A DNA stretch of 64,000 nt from Propionibacterium sp. oral taxon 192 str. F0372 (GTDB lineage Bacteria > Actinomycetota > Actinomycetes > Propionibacteriales > Propionibacteriaceae), in assembly GCF_000413315.1 (NCBI RefSeq), contig NZ_KE340297.1, forward strand, positions 1,376,599-1,440,598, given 5' to 3'. Position 1 is the first letter of the stretch; every line of letters starts with the position of its first letter. The notes below the pieces were generated by a model. It had not been told where the DNA came from. It did not search any database and worked only from the letters and a program-made list of their open reading frames with translations. Positions 54,173 through 63,050 of the stretch are shown here, piece by piece. The position numbers and the translations under genes were made by a program.

Positions 54173-54943
54173 TCAAGCGGTACCCAGCTCCAGCCGGTTC
54201 CACCGGTGGTGCACGGTGAACACCGACACGACGGAGACCAGTGCTGGCAAGACGAGTGATGTTCTTCCGACCCCGGAGCCGGGAGTCGCCCAGAGCACCG
54301 GGATCGCCCAAGGAATCATGGTGCCCAACCCAAAACCAGCGCAGATGTTGCTCACCACCATCAGCGCTAGGGTTATCGCGATGCCGGCTAGCGGGCTGCG
54401 CCATCGTGAAGCCGCCCACATGCTGGGGGTCGTGCCTGTCGCCGTCAGCGTACCGACCACGAAGAGGGCCAGCCCATGAGCTGGTGCTTCGCCGACGGGA
54501 AAGCCCAGCAGGATTCCCCCGGTGACCACGATGACGGTGGTGGTGAAGCAGACCGTGGCTGCCCAAGCCCAGATCACCAGCACTTTTGCAGCAATGATTG
54601 TCGTGATGCGGGGCGGGATGGCGAAGAATCCATGGATCGTTCCTTCGGTGAACTCGCGACCGGCTGACCACGCCATGACGATGCCGGTGGTGAGCATCAT
54701 CGTTATGCTTATCGCCATCGCAGCTATGGAGGTGAAGCCTGACCATCCCGGGCCAGTCATCATGGACGTAACTTTGCGACCGGTGGGGGTGTCCCCGAGA
54801 TAGAGAGCCGCAGCGCTTCCCCCCACTGCCACCACGGTGCTCAGGAACACCACTGTGGCCGTGGCTACCCGGCTGACTGGTGAGCGCACTAGCTTGCCGT
54901 ACTCGCAGCGACTGGCTGTCCGGAGCTCTTGCAGGTGTGTCAT
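54173..54943 (-). CDS. ABC-2 type exporter permease
   Basis: A 256-residue protein with six predicted helices and the ABC-2 permease pattern (AGREFTEGTIHGFFAIPPRITTIIAAK in the cytoplasmic loop; written here only as a landmark). It overlaps the ATPase gene by four bases. With that ATPase and the TetR regulator it forms an exporter operon, perhaps for a drug, lipid or peptide. Confidence 0.86.
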   Translation of the reverse strand: MTHLQELRTASRCEYGKLVRSPVSRVATATVVFLSTVVAVGGSAAALYLGDTPTGRKVTSMMTGPGWSGFTSIAAMAISITMMLTTGIVMAWSAGREFTEGTIHGFFAIPPRITTIIAAKVLVIWAWAATVCFTTTVIVVTGGILLGFPVGEAPAHGLALFVVGTLTATGTTPSMWAASRWRSPLAGIAITLALMVVSNICAGFGLGTMIPWAIPVLWATPGSGVGRTSLVLPALVSVVSVFTVHHRWNRLELGTA

Positions 54944-55674
54944 GCCGAGGCTCCCTCGGTCTGGTCATGGGTGAGGATAATGGTGAAGAAGGTGCGCTCG
55001 AGATCGGCCGACCGGGGATCGATCTCTGCGATGATCCGCCCGGTGTGGAGGACGTCGACGGTGTGGGAGATACGAGCCAATTCGTCGAAGTGGTGGCTCG
55101 TCACCAGTACCGATCCTCCTCGACGAGCGATGGCATCGATCTCAGTGCGGAAACCGAGCACAGCCAGTGGATCCAGCCCGTTGGTCGGTTCGTCCAGTAG
55201 GAGCAGGTCGGGAGTGTGGACCATGGCTGCGATCAAGCCCACCTTCTGTCGGGAGCCCAGGGATAGCCGTCGGGCCGGGGTATCGAACCATGGCATGAGA
55301 CCGAGGATCTCAGCGAGTCGTAGAGCCTCGTGACGGGCCGGGGCCAGGGCTGCTTCGTGTAGCCGTGCCGAATTCTCGATGTTCTGGCGTGGAGTCAGCT
55401 CCGGGTAGCAGAACGCGGATTCCACCATGTGGCCCACTCGGTGCCACACGCTGCGATCAGCATGGCTGAGGTCATGACCCAGAACATGGACCGTTCCGCT
55501 TGCCGGGCGGATCATGCCGAGGGCGACCCGGAGGACCGTCGTCTTGCCCGCACCGTTGAGCCCGATGAGTGCCCGCACCTGGCCTGCTCCGATGGCCAGA
55601 TCTAGGCCGTCGAGAATCCGTTTGCCGGATGCTTCGGCGCGGATGCCATCCAGGCGAAGCGCTGATTCGTTCAT
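54940..55674 (-). CDS. ABC exporter ATP-binding protein
   Basis: A 244-residue ATPase with Walker A GLNGAGKTT near residues 38-46, signature LSLGSRQK (a drift from LSGGQ), Walker B LLLLDEPTNGLDPL and switch SHHF. This is typical of ABC-2 exporter ATPases. It overlaps the tetR gene and the permease gene by four bases each, so all three are coupled. Confidence 0.92.
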   Translation of the reverse strand: MNESALRLDGIRAEASGKRILDGLDLAIGAGQVRALIGLNGAGKTTVLRVALGMIRPASGTVHVLGHDLSHADRSVWHRVGHMVESAFCYPELTPRQNIENSARLHEAALAPARHEALRLAEILGLMPWFDTPARRLSLGSRQKVGLIAAMVHTPDLLLLDEPTNGLDPLAVLGFRTEIDAIARRGGSVLVTSHHFDELARISHTVDVLHTGRIIAEIDPRSADLERTFFTIILTHDQTEGASA

Positions 55675-56237
55675 GGCTGGTCCATCAGGATGGACAACCC
55701 CTTCACCAGGGCTTGTGCCGCTGAGCAGGGGGGAGTGGGGTGATGTTCTCCTGCCCAGTCGAGGAGCGTCTGCGTCGCTGCTGCGATGACCGCAGCGGCT
55801 GCGCTCCTGGCGAGAAATCGATCAACGCCAGGGGTTTCCAAGGATTCAGCGATAGCCTCCTGCGTGGCTCGTGAAGATGTCATGGCGGCCCCGCGCAGGC
55901 TGGGGGTGATGGCCACGAGCTTGATCCTGAGGGCGAACTCCTCGGAAGAGAGTTCTTCTTGCGCTGTCTCATCGGTCAGTGCTGCCAGGAGCCCACGCAC
56001 GGCGCGGTGCAGCGGTGGGAGCCCTGGGTCCTGTGCTGCCACGGCACGGGCGATGACGGGATCGAAGAAATCCTCGACGATAACGGATTCCTTCGTCGGG
56101 AAATAGCGGAAGTACGTCATGTGTGAGACGCCGACGGTCTGGGCGATCTGGTTCACGGTCACCTGCTCGAAACCGTGTTCCGTAAAAAGACGCAGCGCCG
56201 TTGACCGGAGACGTTCTCGCGTGGTGGTGTTCTTCAT
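55671..56237 (-). CDS. TetR family repressor of the ABC exporter
   Basis: A 188-residue regulator with a classic N-terminal TetR HTH (LRSTALRLFTEHGFEQVTVNQIAQTVGVSHMTYFRYFPTKE, given as position 11-50) and a variable ligand-binding C-terminal domain with an acyl-type AAAVIAAATQTLL helix. It heads the operon; its own promoter -10 TAACAT (56249-56244) lies inside a palindrome, so it likely represses itself and the exporter. Confidence 0.9.
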   Translation of the reverse strand: MKNTTTRERLRSTALRLFTEHGFEQVTVNQIAQTVGVSHMTYFRYFPTKESVIVEDFFDPVIARAVAAQDPGLPPLHRAVRGLLAALTDETAQEELSSEEFALRIKLVAITPSLRGAAMTSSRATQEAIAESLETPGVDRFLARSAAAAVIAAATQTLLDWAGEHHPTPPCSAAQALVKGLSILMDQP

Positions 56238-56243
56238 GAGCTA

Positions 56244-56260
56244 ATGTTAGCAACTAACAT
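56244..56260 (-). promoter_or_regulatory. TetR operator and -10 element
   Basis: A perfect inverted repeat ATGTTAG-CAA-CTAACAT. Read on the minus strand, TAACAT (56249-56244) ends six bases before the tetR ATG, so the operator covers the -10 of a leaderless transcript. Confidence 0.7.
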
Positions 56261-56302
56261 CAGGGCTTGGGGGTTATCTTGCAGGTTTCCTGCACACGGG
56301 CG

Positions 56303-57193
56303 TCAGCCGGTGGTGTCATGGGCTCCGGGGCGTCCGCCACGCCAGGTGATGATGATCGACGCCGTGACGACTAGTCCCGCACCGAGCATCTGCCAAGCGG
56401 TGAGGAATTGGTGCAGCACCAGCATCCCGGCAAGGGCTGCCACTGCGGGTTCCAGAGCTAGCAGCACCGAGAAGACCCTGGGCGGGATGGTGCGCAGCGC
56501 CATCATCTCCATGGAATAGGGCAGTGCCGAACTGAGCAGGGCCACTCCTGCCCCAGCGCCCACCACCTTGGGTGAGGTCAATGGGCCGTGGGCATAAATG
56601 ATTCCCAGCGGGGTCACCACAATAGCGGCAAGCAACAGAGCCCAAGTGATCCCGTCGATGCCCTTGAAATGCTTGCCGACCTCACGCTGGAAGAGAATAT
56701 AGGCAGCCCAGCAGGCCCCGGCTGTGGCTGCGCACGCGATGCCCAGATGGTCCAATTCGTTCCAGCCCGCACGCAGAGCTTGTGAGATGAGTACCACTCC
56801 GCACAATGCAGCGGCGACGGCGATCCCGTCGCGCACCCGGCGCGACATGGCTGCTCCCAACAGCAGTGGCCCCAGGAACTCGATGGTGACCGCGACGCCG
56901 ATCGGCAACCGGGCGAGGGCTTGGTAGAAGCAGAAGTTCATGGCGCCTAGGGTGAGGCCCAAGCCGAGCACCATCCGCCACGCTGTTGGATCATGTCCTT
57001 TGATCGAAGGCCGCACCAGCACCATCATGAGCACCGAGCTCAGTAGCAACCGGAAGGTCACCGTAGCGGGTGCCCCGATGAGTGGAATGAGTGTCGCAGC
57101 CAGCGCTCCGCCGAACTGAACCGAGATGATCGCCCCTAGCGCCAATGCAAATGCGGTGGTGGTGACGAAACTGCTATCGGCCGAGATGCGCAC
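56303..57193 (-). CDS. EamA/RhtA-like metabolite exporter
   Basis: A 296-residue protein with ten helices in two EamA repeats (for example FCFYQALARLPIGVAVTIEFLGP and the second-half SVLLALEPAVAALAG). RhtA-type members export amino acids such as threonine and homoserine. The GTG at 57193 is chosen because GACAAT (57205-57200) ends six bases upstream; a GTG at 57208 would add five residues. Its upstream region is shared with a divergent CPBP gene. Confidence 0.85.
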   Translation of the reverse strand: MRISADSSFVTTTAFALALGAIISVQFGGALAATLIPLIGAPATVTFRLLLSSVLMMVLVRPSIKGHDPTAWRMVLGLGLTLGAMNFCFYQALARLPIGVAVTIEFLGPLLLGAAMSRRVRDGIAVAAALCGVVLISQALRAGWNELDHLGIACAATAGACWAAYILFQREVGKHFKGIDGITWALLLAAIVVTPLGIIYAHGPLTSPKVVGAGAGVALLSSALPYSMEMMALRTIPPRVFSVLLALEPAVAALAGMLVLHQFLTAWQMLGAGLVVTASIIITWRGGRPGAHDTTG

Positions 57194-57199
57194 CCAGTC

Positions 57200-57205
57200 A
57201 TTGTC
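57200..57205 (-). promoter_or_regulatory. -10 element of the EamA exporter gene (leaderless)
   Basis: GACAAT on the minus strand ends six bases before the GTG at 57193. Confidence 0.4.
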
Positions 57206-57251
57206 CACCGCCGCGCGGTACGTGTGCCCGAAATTGTGGTGTCAAGTTTCC

Positions 57252-57280
57252 TTGACCAAAAGTGAAGGAAGCTTTACCTT
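57252..57280 (+). promoter_or_regulatory. Promoter of the CPBP-membrane protein-XRE cassette
   Basis: TTGACC (57252-57257), a 17-base spacer and TACCTT (57275-57280) end seven bases before the ATG. A short inverted repeat TTCCTT/AAGGAA (57248-57253 with 57265-57270) overlaps the -35, a possible site for the XRE protein of this operon. Confidence 0.55.
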
Positions 57281-57287
57281 GAGGACT

Positions 57288-58034
57288 ATGCCTGAAATCC
57301 TGAACCCTTACCCGACGCAGACCTCGACCATCCGCCCCACTCCGCTGGTGCTCATCGGTTCACTGGTGATGCGCCCCCTGCTGATCCTGGCCCTCGGAAT
57401 CCTCACTCCACTGGTGGTGCGGCTCGCGAACCCCAACGCCAGTTGGCAGGAGGCCGCCACATACGAGAACGCCACGGTGATCCTGGTCGACGTGATCACC
57501 ATCGGTGTCATTGCCATGCTCCTGGCTCGCCAGTCCCGGCGCATCGGTGATCTCCTCAACTTCCGGCCCGCCGACATCGGATGGGGGCTGCTCGTTGCGC
57601 TGATCCTGCTTGCTGGCTTTTTCGTATGCACCTTTATCGGCAATCTGATCGTCTACCGGGGCCCACCTCCGATCCCTGAGGAAATCATCCGGGTTCCGCT
57701 GGTTGTCGGATTGGTGGCGATGATCGCTCCGCTGACCATCGCGGTCGCTGAGGAACTGCTCTACCGCGGTTGGTTGCAACCCCATTTCGAGGCACGTCTG
57801 GGGCACTGGCCCGGCATGCTGCTGGTGGCCCTGGCCTTCGGTGTGCAACACATCGGCTTCGCCCTGGGCTCACCTGCCGCCATGGTATCCAAGGTGATCG
57901 CCACCACGCTAGTCGGCGTGCTGTTCGGTGTACTGTACTGGTGGCGCAAGCGCCTGATGCCCCTGGTGGTCGGCCACGCGGTGCTCGACCTCCTCGGGTT
58001 GGGAATCCCCACCCTGGTGACCGCCCTGAGTTGA
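57288..58034 (+). CDS. CPBP family intramembrane metalloprotease
   Basis: A 248-residue protein with seven or eight helices and intact CPBP motifs: EELLYRGW (EExxxR), GVQHIGF (FxxxH-type His) and VVGHAVLD. The ATG is preceded by GAGGA and a promoter with ideal spacing. It leads a three-gene operon with a small membrane protein and an XRE regulator, an arrangement seen in bacteriocin- or stress-linked membrane cassettes. Confidence 0.88.
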   Translation: MPEILNPYPTQTSTIRPTPLVLIGSLVMRPLLILALGILTPLVVRLANPNASWQEAATYENATVILVDVITIGVIAMLLARQSRRIGDLLNFRPADIGWGLLVALILLAGFFVCTFIGNLIVYRGPPPIPEEIIRVPLVVGLVAMIAPLTIAVAEELLYRGWLQPHFEARLGHWPGMLLVALAFGVQHIGFALGSPAAMVSKVIATTLVGVLFGVLYWWRKRLMPLVVGHAVLDLLGLGIPTLVTALS

Positions 58035-58049
58035 GTGAGGCCAACTGTC

Positions 58050-58430
58050 ATGACGCCATCCGCCAAGCGTTACCTGATCCGCTTCGGTGTGGCCATGGGA
58101 CTGTACTTGGTGGGCCTGCCCTTGGCCATCTGGCTGGGCACGCTGGCAGGCTCTAACAATCCATGGCGATTCGTTGCCTACCTGCTGGTTGCCCCATCGG
58201 TGGTGCTGGTCATTCGCGCGGTGCGGCTGCTCGTCGTCGAGGCCGACGAACTGCAGTCACGCAAGCTCGTCGAATCCTTGGCCATCGCCTTCGCCGGGGG
58301 GTCGGTTCTGACCTTCAGCTGGGGGCTGCTAGAAACCGTCGGAGCGCCGTCACTGCCTATTATCTGGGCGATGCCGGTGTACATGGCCTGCTGGGGGCTG
58401 GCGACCATCGTGGTGAGCCGGCGGTACTGA
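58050..58430 (+). CDS. Small four-helix membrane protein
   Basis: A 126-residue protein with four hydrophobic segments and a short acidic loop (EADELQSRKLVES). The ATG at 58050 has GTGAGG nine bases upstream; a GTG at 58035 is an alternative. It ends three bases before the XRE gene. Small membrane proteins paired with YozG-like XRE regulators are frequent, but their job is not known. Confidence 0.75.
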   Translation: MTPSAKRYLIRFGVAMGLYLVGLPLAIWLGTLAGSNNPWRFVAYLLVAPSVVLVIRAVRLLVVEADELQSRKLVESLAIAFAGGSVLTFSWGLLETVGAPSLPIIWAMPVYMACWGLATIVVSRRY

Positions 58431-58433
58431 GAC

Positions 58434-58628
58434 ATGCGCAACCAGGTGGCTGCCCTGCGGGAGAAACGCAGCATGACCCAGGCAGACCTTGCTCGATTAC
58501 TCGATGTGAGCCGCCAGACCGTCATCTCGATAGAAAAGGGGCGCTACGCCCCGAGCCTGCCGCTGGCCTTCCGGATTGCCGCAGTGTTCGGCCTGACCAT
58601 TGAGGAGATCTTCACCCCCGACGAATGA
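58434..58628 (+). CDS. XRE family regulator, YozG-like
   Basis: A 64-residue protein that is almost entirely a helix-turn-helix: REKRSMTQADLARLLDVSRQTVISIEKGRYAPS. It has the typical C-terminal IEEIF(x)PDE of the YozG/XRE-small family. It is the last gene of the CPBP cassette and probably regulates it. Confidence 0.92.
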   Translation: MRNQVAALREKRSMTQADLARLLDVSRQTVISIEKGRYAPSLPLAFRIAAVFGLTIEEIFTPDE

Positions 58629-58697
58629 GATCCGACCGCTGGTGAGCACCGGATACCTGCTCGGTGTTGTTCGGACGATCCGGTCTTGGCAGCAGGT

Positions 58698-58717
58698 TCC
58701 CCGACCCCTGTCGGGGA
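58698..58717. terminator. Hairpin between the XRE gene and pstB
   Basis: A 7-bp stem TCCCCGA/TCGGGGA around a six-base loop lies between convergent genes. It is short and without a U-run, so a terminator role is plausible but not certain. Confidence 0.45.
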
Positions 58718-58757
58718 CGGGCGCCAGGCAGGTCGTGTCTCCACCGGCACCTTGGCC

Positions 58758-59537
58758 TCACCCGAATTGGCCGGTGATGTAGCGTTCGGTGTCTTGTTCG
58801 GAGGGGTTGGTAAAGATCTTTTCGGTGGCGTCGAATTCGATGAGTCGACCGGGTGTGCCGGTGCCCTTGATGTTGAAGAATCCGGTCTTGTCGGAGACTC
58901 GTGATGCCTGCTGCATGTTATGGGTCACGATGACCACCGTGTAGTTTTCCTTCAGTTCGTGGATCAGGTCCTCGACGGCCAGGGTGGAGACTGGGTCCAG
59001 GGCTGAGCAGGGCTCGTCCATCAGCAGCACCTCTGGCTGGATGGCAATTGCCCGGGCGATGCACAGCCGCTGCTGCTGGCCACCCGACAGGCCATTGCCC
59101 GGGGCATTCAGCCGGTCCTTCACCTCGTTCCACAGATTCGCTCCCTTCAAGGAGCGCTCCACGATTTCATCCTTGCGGGCTTTCGGCATCCTGCGGGAGT
59201 TTAGTTGGATGCCTGCCAGCACGTTGTCGCGGATTGACATCGTCGGGAACGGGTTCGGTTGTTGGAAGACCATGCCGATCTGCTGGCGTACCCGCACCGG
59301 ATCCACCCTGGGTGCGTAGATATCCTGCTCGTCGAGCAGCACCTGGCCCTCGACGCGAGCCCCCGAGGTTAGCTCAAGCATCCGGTCTAGCGAACGCAGC
59401 ACTGTTGATTTGCCGCACCCCGATGGACCGATGAAGGCGGTCACCGAGCGGGGCTCAATCACCATGCTGACATTTTCGACGGCTTTGAAGTCCCCGTAAA
59501 AAATGTTCAGGTTTTTCAATTCCATTCGTTTGGCCAT
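58758..59537 (-). CDS. pstB: Phosphate ABC transporter ATP-binding protein
   Basis: A 259-residue ATPase of the high-affinity phosphate importer, with Walker [10 protein letters not shown] near residues 37-45, signature LSGGQQQR, Walker [14 protein letters not shown] and the PstB-specific Q-loop [12 protein letters not shown]. Order after pstA is standard. No phoU follows; the next gene on this side is convergent. Confidence 0.97.
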   Translation of the reverse strand: MAKRMELKNLNIFYGDFKAVENVSMVIEPRSVTAFIGPSGCGKSTVLRSLDRMLELTSGARVEGQVLLDEQDIYAPRVDPVRVRQQIGMVFQQPNPFPTMSIRDNVLAGIQLNSRRMPKARKDEIVERSLKGANLWNEVKDRLNAPGNGLSGGQQQRLCIARAIAIQPEVLLMDEPCSALDPVSTLAVEDLIHELKENYTVVIVTHNMQQASRVSDKTGFFNIKGTGTPGRLIEFDATEKIFTNPSEQDTERYITGQFG

Positions 59538-59564
59538 GTGCTCCTCCTGGGTGCGACGACGGGG

Positions 59565-60668
59565 TCACCGATTGATCTTGGGGGCGTACTTCCTCGCCAC
59601 CCAGCGGCCGATGAGATTGAGGACCATGACGATGAGCACCAGCACCAGCGCGCCGGTCCAGGCCCTGTCCAAGAAGGCCTCCTGGGGACGCCCGGGGCGG
59701 GTGTACTCGTAGAAGACGAAGACCGGAAGTGAGGTCATCGGGTTCACCATGTTGGAGCCACCCGTCGGCAGCGGATTGGTGGTCATCGAGGCAGTGAACC
59801 CCATGGTGATCAGGAGCGGGGCCGTCTCGCCGATGATGCGTGCGATAGCCAGCACCACCCCCGAGACGATGCCGGAAACCGAAGTGGGCAGCACCACTTT
59901 CACGATGGTGCGCCATTTGCTCACCCCCAGCCCGTAGGAGGCTTCCCTCAATTTGTCGGGCACCAACCGGATGATCTCCTCCGAATTGCGCACCACATAG
60001 GGAATCATCAACACCGACAGTGCTAGCGCGCCGGCCAGCCCCGATTTCGAGCCATGCCCCACCATGAGTGAGATCAGCGAATAGGCGAACAACCCGGCGA
60101 CGATGGAGGGGATGCCGGTCATCACGTCAACCAGGAAGGTGATGACCCGCTTCATCCATCCCTTGCCGTATTCGACGAGATAGATGGCGGTGAGCAGCCC
60201 CACCGGCACCGAGAAAACCGTAGCCATCCCGGTGGTGATCAGAGTGCCGATGATTGCATGGGCCGCACCCCCACCCGCACCGATGACATTGCGTTTCGTG
60301 GAGGTGAAATAGGTCACATCAAAGCGGATGATTCCCTCACTGGCCACCTTGAACAGCAAAGAGAGCAGCGGTGCCAGGGCCAACAAGAAGGTGCCGAGGA
60401 TGAGATACCGAGCGATCCGGTCGACGGCCCGGCGTCGTCCCTCGACGGCGGTGGACAGGGCGAACATTGCCACCAAGAAACCGATGACCGCCAACAACAC
60501 CGTGGCGATCCAGCCGAAGGCGCCGAGCAACCCCAGCACCGTGGCTGACACCACCAGGGCGACGACGAAGACGGCGGGGCCGATATACCCGGGCAATTGC
60601 CCGGCGGTGAGATGGATCTCCGCCTCGTGCTGGGCGGCGGCCCGCGGATCGTTGGCCGGGGTGCTCAC
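59565..60668 (-). CDS. pstA: Phosphate ABC transporter permease PstA
   Basis: A 367-residue permease with an extra N-terminal segment of about 90 residues containing two helices before the usual six. Family marks include PIGxxxAIYLVEYG-like VPVGLLTAIYLVEYG and the EAA loop EASYGLGVSKWRTI. The GTG start lies in the pstC stop (GTGA) with AAGGAG upstream. Confidence 0.95.
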   Translation of the reverse strand: MSTPANDPRAAAQHEAEIHLTAGQLPGYIGPAVFVVALVVSATVLGLLGAFGWIATVLLAVIGFLVAMFALSTAVEGRRRAVDRIARYLILGTFLLALAPLLSLLFKVASEGIIRFDVTYFTSTKRNVIGAGGGAAHAIIGTLITTGMATVFSVPVGLLTAIYLVEYGKGWMKRVITFLVDVMTGIPSIVAGLFAYSLISLMVGHGSKSGLAGALALSVLMIPYVVRNSEEIIRLVPDKLREASYGLGVSKWRTIVKVVLPTSVSGIVSGVVLAIARIIGETAPLLITMGFTASMTTNPLPTGGSNMVNPMTSLPVFVFYEYTRPGRPQEAFLDRAWTGALVLVLIVMVLNLIGRWVARKYAPKINR

Positions 60669-61609
60669 CGGGACTCCTTGCGGGGTCCGCCGGTGATCAA
60701 CCGTCCGGCCATGTTCACCACGATGGTGATGGCGAATAACACCAGACCGGTGGCGATGAGTCGGTGGACACCGCCGGAATCGGCTTCGGCGAAGCCTAGG
60801 GCGATATTCGCGGCAATCGTGTTGGGGTTCTCCGAGGTCAACAGCCTGGGGCTGATCATCCGGCCTCCCGACAGCACCATAGCGACGGCCATCGTCTCGC
60901 CCAGGGCTCGTCCCAACCCCAGCATTGATGCGGCGACGATGCCCGAACGTCCGAAGGGCAGCACTACCTGGCGGATCATCTCCCATTTCGTCGCGCCCAG
61001 AGCCAGCGAGGCTTCCTCCTGGAGTTTCGGGGTGCGCAGGAAGACCTCTCTGGTCAGCGAGGTGATGATCGGCAGCACCATGATTGCCAGTACTAGCGAT
61101 GCGGTGAGCATGGTGCGGCCCGTGCCTGAGGCAGTGCCTGAGAATAGCGGGATGAAGCCGAGATACTCGGTTAGCCATTGGTGCGCGGGGACGAGCATGG
61201 GGGCCAAGGTGGTGATGCCCCACAACCCGAAGACGATTGAGGGAACGGCGGCGAGCAGGTCGACGACGAAGGCGACCGGGGTGGCCAGCTTCTTGGGTGC
61301 GTAGTGGGAGATGTACAGCGCGATTCCCACTGAGACCGGAACCGCGATGAGCAGGGCCAGGAAAGAGATCCATATGGTGCCGAACAGGTAGGGGGCCACG
61401 TAGCCCCAGAGATTCCCGTACCTGGGATCGCCGGTGGTGATTGCCGGTGCGGCCTGCGCGATCAGGAAGACGGCAACCGCCGCGAGGATCACCATGATGA
61501 TTCCTCCCGATCCGGTGGAGATTCCCCGGAAGGCGGCGTCGCCGACGTTGCCGTGATCGGCCATCAGCGACTCGTCAACGGTTTCGATGCTGCGGATATC
61601 GTCAGACAT
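60665..61609 (-). CDS. pstC: Phosphate ABC transporter permease PstC
   Basis: A 314-residue permease with six helices, the conserved VPVSVGIALYISHYAPKK stretch and the EAA loop EEASLALGATKWEMI. It follows pstS after 80 bases and overlaps pstA. With PstS, PstA and PstB it imports inorganic phosphate. Confidence 0.96.
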   Translation of the reverse strand: MSDDIRSIETVDESLMADHGNVGDAAFRGISTGSGGIIMVILAAVAVFLIAQAAPAITTGDPRYGNLWGYVAPYLFGTIWISFLALLIAVPVSVGIALYISHYAPKKLATPVAFVVDLLAAVPSIVFGLWGITTLAPMLVPAHQWLTEYLGFIPLFSGTASGTGRTMLTASLVLAIMVLPIITSLTREVFLRTPKLQEEASLALGATKWEMIRQVVLPFGRSGIVAASMLGLGRALGETMAVAMVLSGGRMISPRLLTSENPNTIAANIALGFAEADSGGVHRLIATGLVLFAITIVVNMAGRLITGGPRKESR

Positions 61610-61689
61610 TCATGCCTCCGATGTATGGGCGGGTGCGGTGCGGTAGCCGTGGTGCAGGGCAGATGTGTTCGAGTAGGCGGATGAGCGGT

Positions 61690-62754
61690 TCATCGTATTG
61701 TCGCTGCTGCTTCCCGGATGGATGCCGCGAGTTCCCCGCTCAACGGCACGTTGCCAGCCTGCGGTACCGCGCCGTTTTGTCCTTCCTCAGAGATCACCTG
61801 GCTGAGATAGGCCCCGACGATCTCTCCGGTGTGGGAATCCGCATACCGGGAACAGGCGATGGCATAGGAGACCAAGATGAATGGGTATCCGGAAGCGGTC
61901 CGGTCCAATTCCAGGGTCCAGTCGTTGATCCCTCGCCCTTCCAACCTCGGCGATGCCGCGACGACGGCCGACGCAGCCTCGGCGGTGGGGCCCACCGGGG
62001 TGGCGATTCCATCGGGGGAATAGCGTGCTGAAGCCATGGCATCGGTGACCCCGGATGCGTCGGCATAACCGATGGTTCCGTTTCCTTGCTGCACCGCTGC
62101 AACCACTCCGGAGGTGCCCTGGGCGGCTTCTCCGCCATATCGTGTGGGCCATCTGTTGACCGGGCCTTCGGTCCACGTGGCGGGGGCGATCTGGGCGAGG
62201 GCTCCGGTGAAACTCTCGGTGGTTCCCGAGTCATCCGAGCGGTGCACCGGAGTGATGGGCAGATCGGGCAGTGCGATGCCGGGGTTAACATCGGCGATCT
62301 GCGGATCGGCCCAGTTGGTGATCTGGCCGGTGAAGATCTTGGCAAGCACTTCGGCGGAGAGGGTGAGTTCGCCGACACCGCCGATGTTGAAGATAATGTG
62401 GATGGTGGAGATCTGCACGGGCAGGTTGATCGGTGTGGTGTCCGCGGCGCACTGGCGGCTGGGGGCTGCCATCTCCGCGTCCTCCAACGCCCGGTCCGAT
62501 CCGGCGAAGGCGGCTGCGCCGTCAGCGAAAGCGGTCCGCCCGGCCCCCGAGCCGTCGGGGGAATAGTTCACGGTGACCCCGGGGTGTGCGGTCTGGAACT
62601 GGGCCACCCACACCTCCTGAGCGGATTTCATTGAAGATGCTCCGGTGCCTTGAACGACCCCAGACAGTCCATCGGTGGGTGTTTTATTACCGCACGCTGT
62701 GACCATCAGGGCGATGAGACAGCCCAGCGCGGCACTGGTGCGTGGATATTTCAC
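61690..62754 (-). CDS. pstS: Phosphate-binding lipoprotein PstS
   Basis: A 354-residue periplasmic-type binding lipoprotein with a signal peptide and lipobox (VTAC). Phosphate-binding regions are GTGASSMKSAQEVW, SDRALEDAEM and HRSDDSGTTESF. The GTG has GGGAGG eight bases away. A PHO-box-like repeat lies about 70-90 bases upstream, so induction under phosphate shortage is likely. Confidence 0.95.
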   Translation of the reverse strand: MKYPRTSAALGCLIALMVTACGNKTPTDGLSGVVQGTGASSMKSAQEVWVAQFQTAHPGVTVNYSPDGSGAGRTAFADGAAAFAGSDRALEDAEMAAPSRQCAADTTPINLPVQISTIHIIFNIGGVGELTLSAEVLAKIFTGQITNWADPQIADVNPGIALPDLPITPVHRSDDSGTTESFTGALAQIAPATWTEGPVNRWPTRYGGEAAQGTSGVVAAVQQGNGTIGYADASGVTDAMASARYSPDGIATPVGPTAEAASAVVAASPRLEGRGINDWTLELDRTASGYPFILVSYAIACSRYADSHTGEIVGAYLSQVISEEGQNGAVPQAGNVPLSGELAASIREAAATIR

Positions 62755-62822
62755 GGCTATGGCCTCCCGGTGGTCGTGGCGACGATGCCACGTTAAGAGA
62801 CGTCGGTGACGAGATCAGGGAA

Positions 62823-62844
62823 TCCGGGTTAACAAAAGGTGAAC
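62823..62844 (-). promoter_or_regulatory. PHO-box-like direct repeat upstream of pstS
   Basis: On the minus strand GTTCACCTTTT is followed by GTTAACCCGGA, two 11-base units matching the GTTCACC-type direct repeats bound by PhoP in actinobacteria. It lies 69-90 bases upstream of the pstS start. The remaining 200 bases up to mutT1 show no gene. Confidence 0.65.
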
Positions 62845-63050
62845 GAATCATGGTGGCCATCGCTGCTGGTGAATGCAGAATCCGGCTCTATTCAATGGCT
62901 GGCAGCCATCGCGGGCCGGACGTGTTCTGTAATGGGGTCCATCACGTGGGGTGGAATCGATCAACCGCTGGGGCGATCACCCCGGTTGGTGTGGTCGTCG
63001 CGAGCGCCCGGCGATGATTCGTTGCCCGGCCATCGGCTTGGGCTGTCATT

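Noticed and set aside
60669-61373. An N-terminal extension of PstA across pstC
   Set aside because: It reads out of frame through pstC and has shadow composition; the GTG at 60668 has a good ribosome binding site.
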